Origin: Salvia splendens
Lineage: Eukaryota; Streptophyta; Magnoliopsida; Lamiales; Lamiaceae
DNA length: 64,000 nt
NCBI RefSeq assembly: GCF_004379255.2
Contig: NC_056043.1
Span: 1,984,001 to 2,048,000 of the forward strand
Direction of reading: 5' to 3'
Part shown: positions 20,867-32,344 of the stretch, piece after piece
How the letters are laid out: every line of letters begins with the position of its first letter
Numbering within the stretch: the first letter of the stretch is position 1
Position numbers and translations under genes: made by a program
The notes under the pieces: generated by a model
Databases searched by the model: none
The model's input: only the letters and a program-made list of their open reading frames with translations
Told to the model about the DNA's origin: nothing

Positions 20867-22537
20867 CACATCTTTTAATCGCTTTCCTTGATTCTTAATC
20901 GGAATAGAAATTGGTGCATTTGCTTTTATTTGTTTTGTTCATTAGGTTCAATATGTTTCAATTGATATAAATAAAAAAAAGTGATTATATATTCAACTAT
21001 ATATAATCTGAAGGACGAACCCATAATTAACCCGACTGAGCCAGCCCAAGTAACCCAACAATTCGAACAAGCTGACTCAAAAAGCCCGATTTCAGATTCA
21101 GGTTGCCATTTACGGTCCTAACCCTGTAACTTTACTGAGTTGTCGGGGTCAGTTCACAAGTTTTGGATTAAATTGACATTTCTAACTATAATATGTGATT
21201 AATATGTATATATCCACTTTAGTATTTCAAGGTGGCACGTGTTATTTAATTAAATAAAGGCAAATTATTGGAAAAATTACAAAATTCGATTAATTTAAAG
21301 TCAATTCCTTGGTTTTAACAAATCGTTAGATCACAAAGTATATGGGAATTTTGACATTTTTTTAAAATTGCCATGGCTAAAAATCTGAGCATGCTAAGAT
21401 TCTGAAATTTTTAATCTATGAGACCGTTGATAAAATTATTAAAGTTATGATATACTCCACTTACTAATTAGTTAATTTTAAAAATTGTGTGATTGACAAA
21501 AAATAAGATTTTTCAGCAACTTACCTTTTAAAAAATTTACTATGATTAAATAGAAAATAGACAATAAATAAAATAATGGAGTTAGTGATTTTGGAATATT
21601 TATATTAAAATTGATTTGATTATAAAATATTTCACATTGTTATTTTCAAGTAAAAATGAACTTCTAAATTATAAATTTACAGTTATAAATGACCAAACAA
21701 AAATGTTCTCTTATTTAGAATTTATCTAATTTAAGGGACGACCCCAAAATGATAAAACTAGTCTACTTTTAGGAGATGGAATGAGTTTTTTACTAGTGTT
21801 GTAGTTTTTATTTTATAAATTTCCAATCAATGGAGGGAGTACTAACTAAATTCTAGTAATATATTTAATTTGCTGATATATATAATTGCATGGGCGTGAT
21901 CAATTGCAAACTTTCTTAAGTTGTTAACTTTGCTAATTCATCAACGCACTGTATTAAAAATGTCAACATGATGACATTAAAATGTCAACACATAATTTTA
22001 TTGACATTTAAATATATTTTGTTGATATTATGTGTTGACATTTAAATGTCATCGTGTTGACATTTTTAATATACTGCGTTGATGAGTTAGCAAAGTTGAC
22101 AACTTAAATAGTTAGCACGCACCCATATAATTGCATTACATATATATAAAAATCACCTGCTCCATATAACAATCATATTTGTCACTAATGCATTTACACT
22201 ATATAGCAATCATATTATATAATTTAAGTAATACTCCATGCATCCATTTATTAAGATCACAAAAATTTATAAAGTAAAATAATAAATTTCATCCACATCA
22301 ATATTTAAATAAATATATATGTCTAAATATTTCAAATTTAAGCTCATAAAATAATGATAGTTGCAATCTGAGAATAAAAAATAGCTTATATCATAGTAAT
22401 AATATTTTGTACACTTAAGTATAGTCACAATTGAATTTTATAAATTATTATTTAATTCAAATTATAGTATTGTAAGAAGTAATATTACAGATATATTTCT
22501 CTCATCATATTTTTATCATCTCAATTCCACCACTCAC
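20867..22537. other. AT-rich intergenic DNA
   Basis: No gene is supported. One MITE at 21891-22125 is annotated separately; the rest has no structure I can name. Confidence 0.6.
21891..22125. mobile_element. Mutator-like MITE, family A copy 1
   Basis: The terminal inverted repeats begin TGGGCGTG / TGGGTGCGTG and continue as imperfect inverted copies through a region resembling ACTTTGCTAAYTCATCAACGCA. Flanks repeat TATAATTGCA (10 bp) on both sides. The interior consists of TGTTGACATTT-type motifs. No ORF. A related copy lies at 29073-29337. Confidence 0.75.
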
Positions 22538-22545
22538 TATATATA
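22538..22545 (+). promoter_or_regulatory. TATA box of the first PRE-like HLH gene
   Basis: TATATATA lies 66-73 bp upstream of the ATG at 22611, in an otherwise pyrimidine-rich leader. The spacing suits a plant core promoter. Confidence 0.5.
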
Positions 22546-22610
22546 CATACACTCCTCCTCACCTTTTGCTACAACTTTATTTACATATTCAAATACTCTT
22601 TTGTTCAAGG

Positions 22611-23761
22611 ATGTTAGGCAGTATTATGATCGATGCTCTCTTCGACAAACTGAAACAATACATGCCTGATTACATAATCCATTCCAGACGTGTACGTCAA
22701 TTTTATGCCTCATATTTTCTTTTTTCGAAGTTTATTATGAGTTGTTATTACTTAATAAATTATACTATCACCTCTCTCTTTTAAAAATAGTATTTTCATT
22801 TCAATCTGTCTCTTAAAATTATGTAATTCTAAGTTTAGAAACAATTGAACAATATATTATTACTCTAGCTAGACATTATTTATTTACAACTTATATAATT
22901 AACAATTTTATACTTTGTGGACCCCACTATCCTCTTTCTAAATACCATTTTCTTAAATCACATGATAAAAAACACCCTACTTTTGACAGGACGGAAAGAG
23001 TACTAATAATGTGGACCACACTATCTACTAACACTACTTCCCATCTATTTCTCTCCTACTTTATCAATGGTATATTAAAACTCATGTAGTTTCAAAGTTG
23101 TTAGGAGTGTTTTTAAAGGACAAAGATAGTAAATACTCCCTCCGTCCGCGAATAGGAGTCCCGTTCTTCCATTTTAGTCCGTCCGTGAATAGGAGTCCCG
23201 GTTCACTTTTACCATAAATGGTAACAGGGTCTCATATTCCACTAACTCATTTTACTCATATTTCATTTAAAACTAATATATATACAAATGGACTCATATT
23301 CCACTAACTTTTTTCCACTCACTTTTCTTAATATTTCTTAAAACTCGTGCCACTAAGAAATGAGACTCCTGATGGCGTACGGAGGGAGTACTAGTAGTAT
23401 ATAGTATATTGCATTTTTTTTCTTTATTTTTCCTTAAAGGGGATCAATAATAGTTCATTTCCATCCCGTCTCTAACTACCAACTAAGTTGCACTCCATCG
23501 ATCATCACCATCGTAGACTCGTAGTATCATACGTGTGTGTTTCAATTTTGAATAATACATGTTTGGAAATTAAGTAGGCGGATTTATGTAATTTATTTAA
23601 TAATTATTCAATTTCAGGGAAGTGTAAAGAAGGCGGTTGAAGAAATTATCGACAAACTCAAACAAGTCAGCGAATGTTTAGAAAATGAGAGAATATTATT
23701 CAATCTGAGTCTGATGGATCCTCAAGAGGCATCTACTGTTGAGGGATTACTTGGGCGGTGA
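22611..23761 (+). CDS. Diverged PRE-like atypical HLH protein, short
   Basis: Two exons, 22611-22691 and 23618-23761, with GT-AG splicing in phase 0, encode 74 aa. The protein has two amphipathic stretches on either side of the splice site (IDALFDKLKQYMP, then AVEEIIDKLKQV) and ends DPQEASTVEGLLGR. Helix, loop with a phase-0 intron, helix, then a short tail ending in LL is the layout of plant PRE/ILI1 HLH proteins, which lack a DNA-binding basic region and titrate other HLH factors in brassinosteroid, gibberellin and light signalling. The usual Arg/Ser-rich N-terminus is missing, and the second helix is strongly diverged. The 3' UTR is similar to that of the gene at 30036-30521. A MITE lies in the intron. 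Family assignment is an inference from layout and the paralogue. Confidence 0.6.
23136..23388. mobile_element. Stowaway-like MITE in an intron
   Basis: Inverted ends CTCCCTCCGTCCG / GTACGGAGGGAG with further inverted match, flanked by TA on both sides; 253 bp, no ORF. It sits inside the intron of the small HLH gene (22692-23617). Confidence 0.8.
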
Positions 23762-25809
23762 TTATGTACTATTAATTATGATTTTTTTTTCCGGATTTTC
23801 TTTGTCAGTTCTTTCCCGTCACAAGAGAATTGAACCACAGAGGGTTTTATTTTAATTTTCTATTTAAACTCGTGTTATCCATTATTAAGATAGTAAGAAA
23901 ACATATCTAATTAAGTCTATCTATTATATCTCATTCTTCTTGCCTTTCTTTATTTAAGGATGATTGTCTAAAACTTGTCTTAGCTTTAATTTTAGAGCAC
24001 GTAATACAATGAATAAATGGAACACAAGTTTAACAAGATAAATATTACAACTCTAATTGCAAGACTACAACTTCATGTGTGGAAAATAGAGTGTAAAAAT
24101 TACGGAGGAAAAAAATGTGAATCATTTGTTTTCAAACATGAAATGTTATAATGTTGTTTTATAAGTCGAGAGAAGAGAGAAAATAAAGTTAGAAAGGGAA
24201 AAAATAGATATACTTCAATATTAATGATAATAATGATCCCTCCGTTAACCATTTAAAGAGTAAGTATAAAAGTTAGTGATATATGAGATCCGTTACCAAA
24301 ACTGGAAGAAAGTAAATAGTTCATTAAATCGTGGACAATCCAGAATGACAAAATGATTCTTTAAATGATGGATAAAGGAAGTATTTAAGAGTACTACACT
24401 CAAATTTTTGTATTTTTACATTTAAGGGTATAATGGTTCAAAAATAGTTGATGCTTTTGAATTGTTATTTTATTATACTATTAAATTAGTAAATACTTTT
24501 TTCATTCCAGAGTAGTTAAGTCATACTCTTTTTTCGGATTGTCCCAAAATGTTGAGTAGTCTCTTTATTGGGCAAACATTTCATTCACCCCTTCATTCTC
24601 ATTCTATACTTCTTTTCCTCTCTCTAGACAATGAATTTCGAAAATTCTTCACAAAATTCTAGCCATGGAAGCAAATATACCGGCGGAACCCAATTTCCGA
24701 GGAACCAGGTTCCTCCCGTTGTAAAACACTTTATTTTTAAACTTCCCAACTTCTACAAAATGATGCCAACTCACTCCTATTTATAGACATTTCTTGGTTA
24801 TTCTAGAATTATCTACTCCACTCGTTAAGAGTATTTTATATTTAGTTTTTTCCCTATAAAAATCTAGATATTTTACTAAATAATATCTACATTTTAGGGA
24901 ATTCTATATCAAGATAATTATACTAAAATAGTAAAATATGTAGATAATCTACTACTTAATTCTAGAGAATTCTATAATAAAATATCTACAAGTTTGTATC
25001 ATATCTAGATAATTGTACTACAAAAATCAAGTTTATTTATTGTAATTCCAACAGTACCTACACATTGTATTGCAAAATACTTCCACCGTTCCAACTAAGT
25101 TGAGTCAAAACTTTTGGACACAAAGATTAAGAAATTTTGTTGAAAAAAAGAGAGATGAATAAAGTTGACAAGATAAAGAGAGAGTAAAGTATATAAGCGA
25201 ATAAAGTAAGAGTACTGATTGAACAGCGACGGAACCAGAACATGAAATGAGTCGGTACTGAAATTTAATGACAAATACGGTAGAATGCGCGATGCTCCTA
25301 GAATCTCCTGTAGTGGCTTATCTTCTCCAGTGTCCGCAATAGTGTATCTAGGATATTCGATTTGCGAATTCAAAGAAAATATTACTTCATACAAGTATAC
25401 TAATATCTTGATACGCATATCCTAAGAGTTCGCAAATTGAGTTGTTAAAATATTAATTTGACATAATTATGGTACTCCAACCATCCGCGATTACTTGTCG
25501 TACTTTGATTCAGTTTCAAATATTAATAATATAAATTTAAATTGGTAGAAAAGTTAGTAGAATATAGTATATCATTTTATATATTAATTTTATATTAATA
25601 AAATATAAGTAGATTGTAGGTTTATCAAAATGAATAAAGGATAAATAAATATACATTGACAGATAGAAAAAACATAAAATATAAGATGGATAATTCTGAA
25701 TTAAAAAGTAATAAATAAGATGATTAATACGAGATATTATTATACTAAACTAAGATGATTAATACGAGTAGTAATTAATTCTTAAAACATTTTTAAGATA
25801 GAAGAATAA
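23762..25809. other. AT-rich intergenic DNA
   Basis: The first 150 bp include the 3' UTR of the small HLH gene, homologous to 30598-30720. A weak Stowaway-like MITE lies at 24236-24380. The remainder contains no supported gene. Confidence 0.5.
24236..24380. mobile_element. Probable Stowaway-like MITE
   Basis: The ends TCCCTCCGTTAACCATTTAAAGA and TTCTTTAAATGATGGATAAAGGAAGT are imperfect inverted copies. About 145 bp, no ORF. Target duplication not clear. Confidence 0.45.
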
Positions 25810-27067
25810 GAGTGAACTGCACCAAATGACCCTAACTTTTGCACTTGTTGCACCAGTACCCCTAACAAAAAAAAATAGCACCAGAGGGACCTAACGTTAA
25901 ATATAATCACGAATCATGTTTTTTCGGACCAAAACACTCTCAGGCCCTAAGGGCCTTTTTGTCACTCTATTATATTGCTGACATGTGATTTCTGCCACAT
26001 TTCTGTCAGCAACTTCTTATATAATTTTCTAATAAGTTTTTGTACTTCATATGTAATTAAAATTTTGTCATTATTTACACTTTCTAATTATTTTATAATA
26101 TACATATTTATCATTATCTGCATTAATTAATATGAACATAATAAAATGAGACCATTTCTTCCTTATAAAACTCATTTTCTGGTATTTTTCCGTGTTTTTA
26201 TTTCCCGTAATTTATTTTATTTACATTGATTTATGGATCAATTTTATTTATTATGGAAATATCCTAATTTTGCAGTATTAATTTATAAATTTACATTGTC
26301 TTATTTCAAATACTATTGTTAATTAAAAATCTTGAAGGATTAAATAGCTAATATCACATGCTTGAATTTTTTCAAAATATTACTCGCGTTTCAATTTTAT
26401 CATGAATGACAAGAAACTATGCAAATTTATATCTAAAGATTGAATGGTCATATGACGTTAAAAATTTCAGTTTGAGCTAAATTAAAATTATATCAATAAA
26501 ATATCAATCATAAAAATCGTCTTAAAGTTAGGCTTAGAGTAACAAATTAGTTCGATGAAATATAATGAAATAATATTTTAAATGTCAATGTTTTCAATAA
26601 AATAATTATTGTATCATTTAATTAAATGTGAAATATTTTTTATTCTGTGTATTATTGATTCGGATTTTATTGCATAAATAACTTCATTTTTTCATATTTT
26701 TGTTTCTCAATGAATTTCCTACATGATATAAGTACTATATTATTACCACTAACTAGAAATAGAGGGACATAAGAAATTTTTTTTACAAATATTGACAAAA
26801 CTTTAATCACGTATGAAGTACCAGAACTTATTAGGAAATCACTTAAGAAGCTGCTGACAGAAATGTGACATAATTCATATGTCAGCGAATTTAGGGATTG
26901 CCAAAAATGCCCTTCAAGCTATTTGGACATTTTTCGTCCGAAAAGTGGCTAAAAAATATGATTCGTGATTATATTTAACGTTAGGCCCCTCTGATGCTAT
27001 TTTTTTTTTGTTAGGGATCACTGGTGCAACAAGTGCAAAAGTTAGGGTAATTTGGTGCAGTTCTATC
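25810..27067. mobile_element. Non-autonomous Mutator-like element with ~270-bp inverted repeats
   Basis: A 1258-bp element flanked by the 9-bp direct repeat GAAGAATAA (25801-25809 and 27068-27076). The ends GAGTGAACTGCACC / GATAGAACTGCACC begin terminal inverted repeats that can be followed for about 270 bp, through CTAACTTTTGCACTTGTTGCACCAG, a TTAACGTTA block and CTGTCAGCA. The centre is AT-rich with no transposase. Long TIRs and a 9-bp TSD are diagnostic of Mutator-like elements. Confidence 0.85.
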
Positions 27068-27609
27068 GAAGAATAAATAGTAAACTATAAAACTAAACTG
27101 AAATTATCAACTACTCCTATCACATAAATCGAAAAAGGGATTTAAACTTAGTCTCTGTTCCCTAGTCTCTATTCCCTCTCTCCCTTCTCCCCTCTCTCTC
27201 CTGCATCTTCTTCCTCAATCCGTCTATGTAAATAAAACCCAAAAACGCTACAAACAAATTTGGGAGGACAGCACCGGCCAAGCCCCCGCCGGAGCGGCGG
27301 CTTGGCCTATGCTATCTCCGTCCATGTGATTGAATGTTTTGTTTTTTTGTCAAAAAGGAAATGACTCAATTTATTTGGGACGGATGAAGTATAAAAAAAT
27401 TACTCGAATATAAATATGAAATAAGAATCTTTTATACACATATAACATCATTATAGTCGTTGGACTCTTACGCGAAACAGTTGCAATCAAATTTTTCAAA
27501 CAACTCAGATATGTCAAGCTGCATCCTTTAACTTTAAAGGAATCCCGGAGCAATCTGAGGATTTCAGGCAAATACACATAACTGGTATATTGATTGCCGT
27601 CACAAAAGG

Positions 27610-28141
27610 TAGGGGTGTGCATTCGGGTTTCGGTTCGGTTTTTTGTCAAAACCGAACCAAAACCGAAAAACCGAATTTAGTTCAAAATCCAAACCGAACC
27701 GAACCCAAAAAACCGAAAAACCGAACTTAAAAAACCAAAAAATCCGAACAAAACCGAAAAAACCGAAAAAATAAATATAATATTAATATATATGTGTGTG
27801 TAATTTATTTTGTTTTATATATACTAATAGAATATTTATATATAATATAAAATTAATAATACATATAATATATATAATATAGTAGAATTTATTAAAAGAA
27901 TATACTATATATTATATATAATATAATATATTAAATTAATAGAATATATATATATATATATATAATTCAGTTATTCGGTTTTTTCTTCGCCCGAACCGAA
28001 CCGAACAGAAACCGAAAAACCGAAATTTTTGTATTTTCAAAACCGAATCGAACCGAAAAACCGAAATAACCGAACCGAATTTCAAAATTTTAGTTTGGTT
28101 CGGTTCGGATATTCGGTTTCCGGTTTTTTTGCTCACCCATA
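27610..28141. mobile_element. Non-autonomous hAT element rich in CCGAA repeats
   Basis: The ends TAGGGGTGTGCA / TATGGGTGAGCA are inverted, and both sides carry the 8-bp direct repeat ACAAAAGG (27602-27609, 28142-28149). Eight-bp TSD and a TAGGGGTG-type end fit the hAT superfamily. Each arm consists of degenerate AACCGAA/TTCGGTT repeats that pair with the other arm, and the centre is TA-rich. The 532-bp element would fold into a long hairpin. No real ORF. Confidence 0.75.
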
Positions 28142-29072
28142 ACAAAAGGCACAGAGAGACTGATGCAATTTATAAAGTTGATTATAAAGATTATTGACCA
28201 TAAATAGGTAAGTTCAAGGGAAAGAATTAAATCTGAAAGAAGAGAATATTTTAATTATTAGAAACTTGGAACTGTTTCAAGTATGAAAAATAATAAATAT
28301 TTCACTGCATTATTCTATCTCTTACTTTACTCAGTGACTACTTTAATTATTTATTACTCTCCATATCATTATAAGTGATCAACTTTCCATTTTGGGTTGT
28401 CCCAACATAAGTGATTGATTTCTTTCTTTGGCAAAAGCATCACCTTTATCTCTCCACTCTATCTATTCTCTCTTACTCTATTCTCTTTTTCTTATTTTTT
28501 TCTCTCTTTATCTTTCTTACTTTTTCCTTTCCCATACTTTATTTTCTTCAGTTAACTCAATAAATTATACTATAAATATCACTTTCTTAAATCATGTGCC
28601 CAAAAAAAACTACTCACTTATAGTGGGACGGAGAAAATATTATTTTTCCTAAAAGGACAAAAATGAGTGCAAAAAAAAAGTAACTCAATTACAGTGGAAC
28701 GAGGGAATATATGATAAGAACGAGGGAATATATGATAAAAAAAATACACTGAATAGAGTTAGGAAAGACTATTAATTTAAAGTGTCTATTATACAACCTC
28801 AGTATCCTTTATTCAAAATGTTGGATAAGAATAAAGTATGCTAATACACATAAACTATAAAAGATCCAAAATCCTACTTAATGTGCAATATTATTCAATA
28901 GCTAACGGTTATCATTGTGATGAGAAGACTACAAAGGAGAAAATGAATAATGTTACCTGCAAAACAATTGTTCCGTTTAAACTACACATTGAATAATGTT
29001 TGCACTCCCCAACCCAAACAACCATCCATTCAAAATTTAAATAAGATTCAAGTAAATAAAAAATAATGTATA
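28142..29072. other. AT-rich intergenic DNA with a weak MITE
   Basis: Only a degenerate Stowaway-like inverted repeat (28357-28638) is recognised; no gene is supported. Confidence 0.5.
28357..28638. mobile_element. Possible Stowaway-like MITE
   Basis: Ends near CTCCATATCATTATAAGTGA and TCACTTATAGTGGGACGGAG are imperfect inverted copies; pyrimidine-rich interior; TSD unclear. Confidence 0.4.
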
Positions 29073-29337
29073 TGGGGTGTGATCCGTTGCTAACTTTTCT
29101 TAAATTGCTAACTTGCTAACTCATCAGCACAGTGTATTAAAAATGTCAATATAAACTTAAGTTAATATTTTAATACATTGTGTTGACATTAATATTTAAA
29201 TGTCAACACAGTTTATTAAAATGTCAACACAAATATGTGTTGACATTTTAATGTAATCGTGTTGACATTTTAATACATTGCATTGATGAGTCAGCAAGTT
29301 AGCAATTTAAGAAAAGTTAGCAATGGATTATACTCCA
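29073..29337. mobile_element. Mutator-like MITE, family A copy 2
   Basis: The terminal inverted repeats (TGGGGTGTGATCCGTTGCTAAC and TGGAGTATAATCCATTGCTAAC on the opposite strand) extend for about 75 bp through GCTAACTTGCTAACTCATCA. Flanks AATGTATA and AATGCATA are a near-perfect 8-bp duplication. Related to 21891-22125. Confidence 0.75.
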
Positions 29338-30035
29338 AATGCATATTATATCAATTCATCACTAAAAACAGCAGAAGTAAAACGACGTAGTTTCAATCTA
29401 GTATCGGAGCAACCATTTATCATTTTAAGGTGGGAATTTGGGCCTTCGTAGTTGGGCAGTTTCTACACCAAAAACAACCATGTATTAATAGATCAAAAAT
29501 AAATCCTAATCCTATCTTTATTCTCATCCTAATTCTATTGCTAATCATATTTAAAGTTTTTACCTCATGAATATTTCAATTTAAATGGAACGGAAGGAGT
29601 AATTAGAAAGCACTTATTATCTATGTCAGATTAAGATTTTATTTTAAACTCCGTTTTATAGTGAATTCATATAAAATAAATTATTGTTTTCAGAATAAGA
29701 AACATTATATATCTTTCCTATAGAGTAATATTTTATTTACATAAGAAAGTGATTGTTATACAAATAACAATGTATCACTAAATTCACGTAATCGTGAACT
29801 GTTTTCAACTCTATTGTTTATATATCAGTAATCAAATTATGAAAAGTAAATAATCAACAGTCAATTCATTCAATCTGAACAAAAATCACTAATACAGTTA
29901 CATATATCAATAATCATACAAGTATATATGTCCATAATACAATTACATATATCAACAATCATACCTTCTTCTTCTTCTTCCTCCTTCTCACCGCCACAAC
30001 TATATTGACAATTATAAAACACTTTTTTCTTAAGG
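29338..30035. other. AT-rich intergenic DNA, upstream of the second PRE-like gene
   Basis: No coding sequence supported. A CTTCTTC-type pyrimidine run at about 29967-29990 precedes the presumed start of the next gene and may be part of its leader. Confidence 0.45.
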
Positions 30036-30261
30036 ATGCCGCCGTGAAGACAAGCTTCAACATCGTCACGTGCAACAAGAGCCACAGTCACAGAAGCTCA
30101 ATTCAGCGCACTCGTCGCCATTCTGAATCGACACATTCCTGCCGGCACCAGACAACAGGTACATGTCCCGACCCACATGTACGCACGAGACACTAGTATC
30201 GTGCGCCTGCGTGTACAACTTCATGAAACTAGCTCATGAAAACGAAACTAAATTTGATAAA

Positions 30262-30306
<45 letters not shown>

Positions 30307-30521
30307 AATAAAATGCATGCATGCATCTTTGTGCGTTTCAACTTTTAATAATATTGTTTTGAAATTTAAATATAATTTAATTATTACAGGATCCAGCTAG
30401 GGTCCTTTGCGCTGCTGCCAGTCAAATCACAGATTTGCACAGTCAGATTGGAGATTTGAGTGTGAGGATATCAGAGTTACTGAGAGATATTGATCCAAAT
30501 GATCCTCGAGTACCAACTTAG
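30036..30521 (+). pseudogene. PRE-like atypical HLH gene with a nonsense codon near the start
   Basis: Two exons, 30036-30158 and 30390-30521, joined in phase 0. After the ATG and two Pro codons there is a TGA (30045-30047), then 37 open codons, the intron and 43 codons before TAG. The reading frame downstream of the TGA looks like a complete PRE/ILI1 family protein: a Ser/Arg-rich start (RQASTSSRATR), first helix (FSALVAILNRHIP), second helix (ARVLCAAASQITDLHSQI) continuing into LSVRISELLRDID. Total length would be about 84 aa, normal for the family. A single C-to-T change of CGA would create this TGA. There is no later in-frame Met in exon 1. The 3' UTR is shared with the gene at 22611-23761. 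A TA microsatellite lies in the intron (about 30264-30303). Confidence 0.6.
30264..30303. repeat. (TA)n microsatellite
   Basis: About 20 uninterrupted TA units in the intron of the second PRE-like gene. Confidence 0.95.
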
Positions 30522-30597
30522 GGCATTATTACTAAGAAATTAATTATATAGGATTTGTGGTTTTTTATTATTGTAACAGTGTGATCGTATAATAAGC

Positions 30598-30720
30598 TCC
30601 TTTCCGGGTTTTCTTTGTCGGTTCTTTCCCGGATCACATAAGAGAGTTGAACCGCATAGGGTTTCTTTTAGTTTTTTTTATTTAATCTCTTGTTACATTT
30701 TTATTACCATAATAAGAAAA
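30598..30720 (+). other. 3' UTR homologous to that of the first PRE-like gene
   Basis: The block TTTTCTTTGTC(A/G)GTTCTTTCCCG, followed by GAATTGAACC- and AGGGTTT-type matches, is shared with about 23794-23905. It shows that the two small genes are duplicates. Confidence 0.7.
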
Positions 30721-31486
30721 TATATTTACTCAAATCTCTCTATCATATGTCTCATGATCTTCATCTTCTTCCCTAAAATCTCGTTCCATATTACTCTCTT
30801 CGTCCACCATTAATTGGCACAGATTGACCCGACACGGATTTTATGAAATGTAGGGGGAAATGGGTAAATCTTGTCCCCTTTTATCGGTTTTGTATTTATT
30901 TAATTCAGGTTAAAAATTAAAAAATGATATTCTAAATTGGAAAAATAAATATAATCTACTCCTATTACATAATTGATCATTCAACTAAAATTTCAAAATC
31001 AATAAAATTATATTAGGTGAATTAATCATGGAATAGATTAAATATATGGCAGTTAATAATAGCAATAGCATGACTTTTGGCCCTTCGGTTGGGTTGGATG
31101 TAATTGTTATTGCTAAGTGTGTTAATGGCTAGAAGTGTAGTCTTACATTGAGTTTGTTTAATTATTTTATTTTTGTTGTAAAGTTTGTTTAATTTTAATA
31201 TTTTCGTTGTAAATTTCGTTCTGTTGTATCGTGCTTTTTTCATTCGGTTGCCGCATATTCACTCTCAAGTTTCTTCTCATATTTTTAACAAGGTGAGGTT
31301 TGTTTTAAAAAGCGTATAGGTTATTATAAATACTCAAAAGAAGACAATTGTAACTTGTAAGAGTATATTAAAAGAAGGTGAGACTATTGTAACTTGTAAT
31401 AGTATTTTAAGTATATAAAGAGCCCACATTATGTGTAAATAAACTACTTTTTCATGATACGGAATATTACTGATAATGAAAAAGTT
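30721..31486. other. AT-rich intergenic DNA
   Basis: No gene or mobile element recognised. Confidence 0.5.
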
Positions 31487-32290
31487 ATCATCCTATAAAG
31501 AATAACCTAATGACAAAAAAATTAGAAAACATATAAAGACCTACTAAAACAAAAAGAATAATGTTGGGAGAATAAGAGGCAATTCTTTGAAGAAGACCAC
31601 GTGTCGCAAGAGCTTCAATATCTTTAGGTGGTGTTCGGTTTTCAAGATAAAATAATACTAAGATACAATCTAGGATTGAGTTGTGAGATTATTTTTGTCA
31701 TAGGGGGTTAGCTATGACTAGTTATCTCATGATTATCCATCTATGATTGAATTGTGGGGTTGAATATTACGAACCAAACACACTACAAGTTTAATCCCGG
31801 ATACAATCTTGCAAACCAAACACCCCCTTAGAGTAGATAAATAGTCGATCATCAACACTGAACAGCAAGCCGCCATTTACCAAAACTTTGTGTGGGCAAA
31901 CAATTCCAAAGACTGGTGGAGAAACTTTGAGTTTGTGGAACACATATTGCCTTACCCAAGAACTTTCATCTTCGTACTTGTTCATCCACCAAATAACACA
32001 TTTATGACTATCCTCAAGATCATATACACATAGTCGACCCTCAAGAACACATAGTGTAGCATCTTCGCTACAAACGTGTTCTACTCCATAATCAAGAGGA
32101 AGAGAAAAACTAGTAAAAAGCGATGTTTTGCAATATACGACGTTGCAAAATCACCCCCTCTTTATTATATCATGCCATAATTTGCAAACACACTCGCACA
32201 TCAAAATGCTTCTAATCAGGAGTCTTAGGAGGATCTCTCTATATAGTTCTTGCGGTAGATACAAATTATCCTTCGTGAAAGAATAAAATT
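31487..32290 (-). pseudogene. F-box/F-box-associated gene remnant, deleted and MITE-interrupted
   Basis: On the minus strand, 32290-32151 encodes an F-box (LPQELYREILLRL, then CVCKLWHDIIK). It ends at a TGA and has no start codon in frame. After a short unreadable join, about 32120-31487 encodes the C-terminal part of an F-box-associated domain (VCSEDATLCVLEGRLCVYD, SWVRQYVFHKL, LLFSVDDRLFIYSK). A 201-bp Tourist-like MITE interrupts that second part at 31627-31827. Around the MITE the reading frame resumes with DIEALATRGLLQRI and ends at 31487. The middle of a normal 350-400 aa protein is missing. F-box proteins of this sort are SCF ubiquitin ligase adaptors and a family with rapid birth and death. 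The Gypsy element at 32350 is inserted about 60 bp upstream. Confidence 0.7.
31627..31827. mobile_element. Tourist-like (PIF/Harbinger) MITE
   Basis: The terminal repeats GGTGGTGTTCGGTTTTCAAGAT and GGGGGTGTTTGGTTTGCAAGAT (opposite strand) flank a 201-bp insert bounded by TTA on both sides (31624-31626, 31828-31830). A 3-bp TTA duplication is typical of PIF/Harbinger. It lies inside the coding part of the F-box pseudogene. Confidence 0.8.
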
Positions 32291-32344
32291 AATATGAATG
32301 TGTGTTTCTTAAAATACTACTTACAATAAATGATAATGAATAAG

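Noticed and set aside
27936..28145. Minus-strand ORF with FGSVxxVFRFxSV-type repeats
   Set aside because: The apparent protein is only the translation of the degenerate AACCGAA repeat of a hAT MITE.
29870..30091. Minus-strand ORF with a poly-Glu run
   Set aside because: It is antisense to the PRE-like exon and a CTTCTTC pyrimidine repeat, and shows no domain or splice support.
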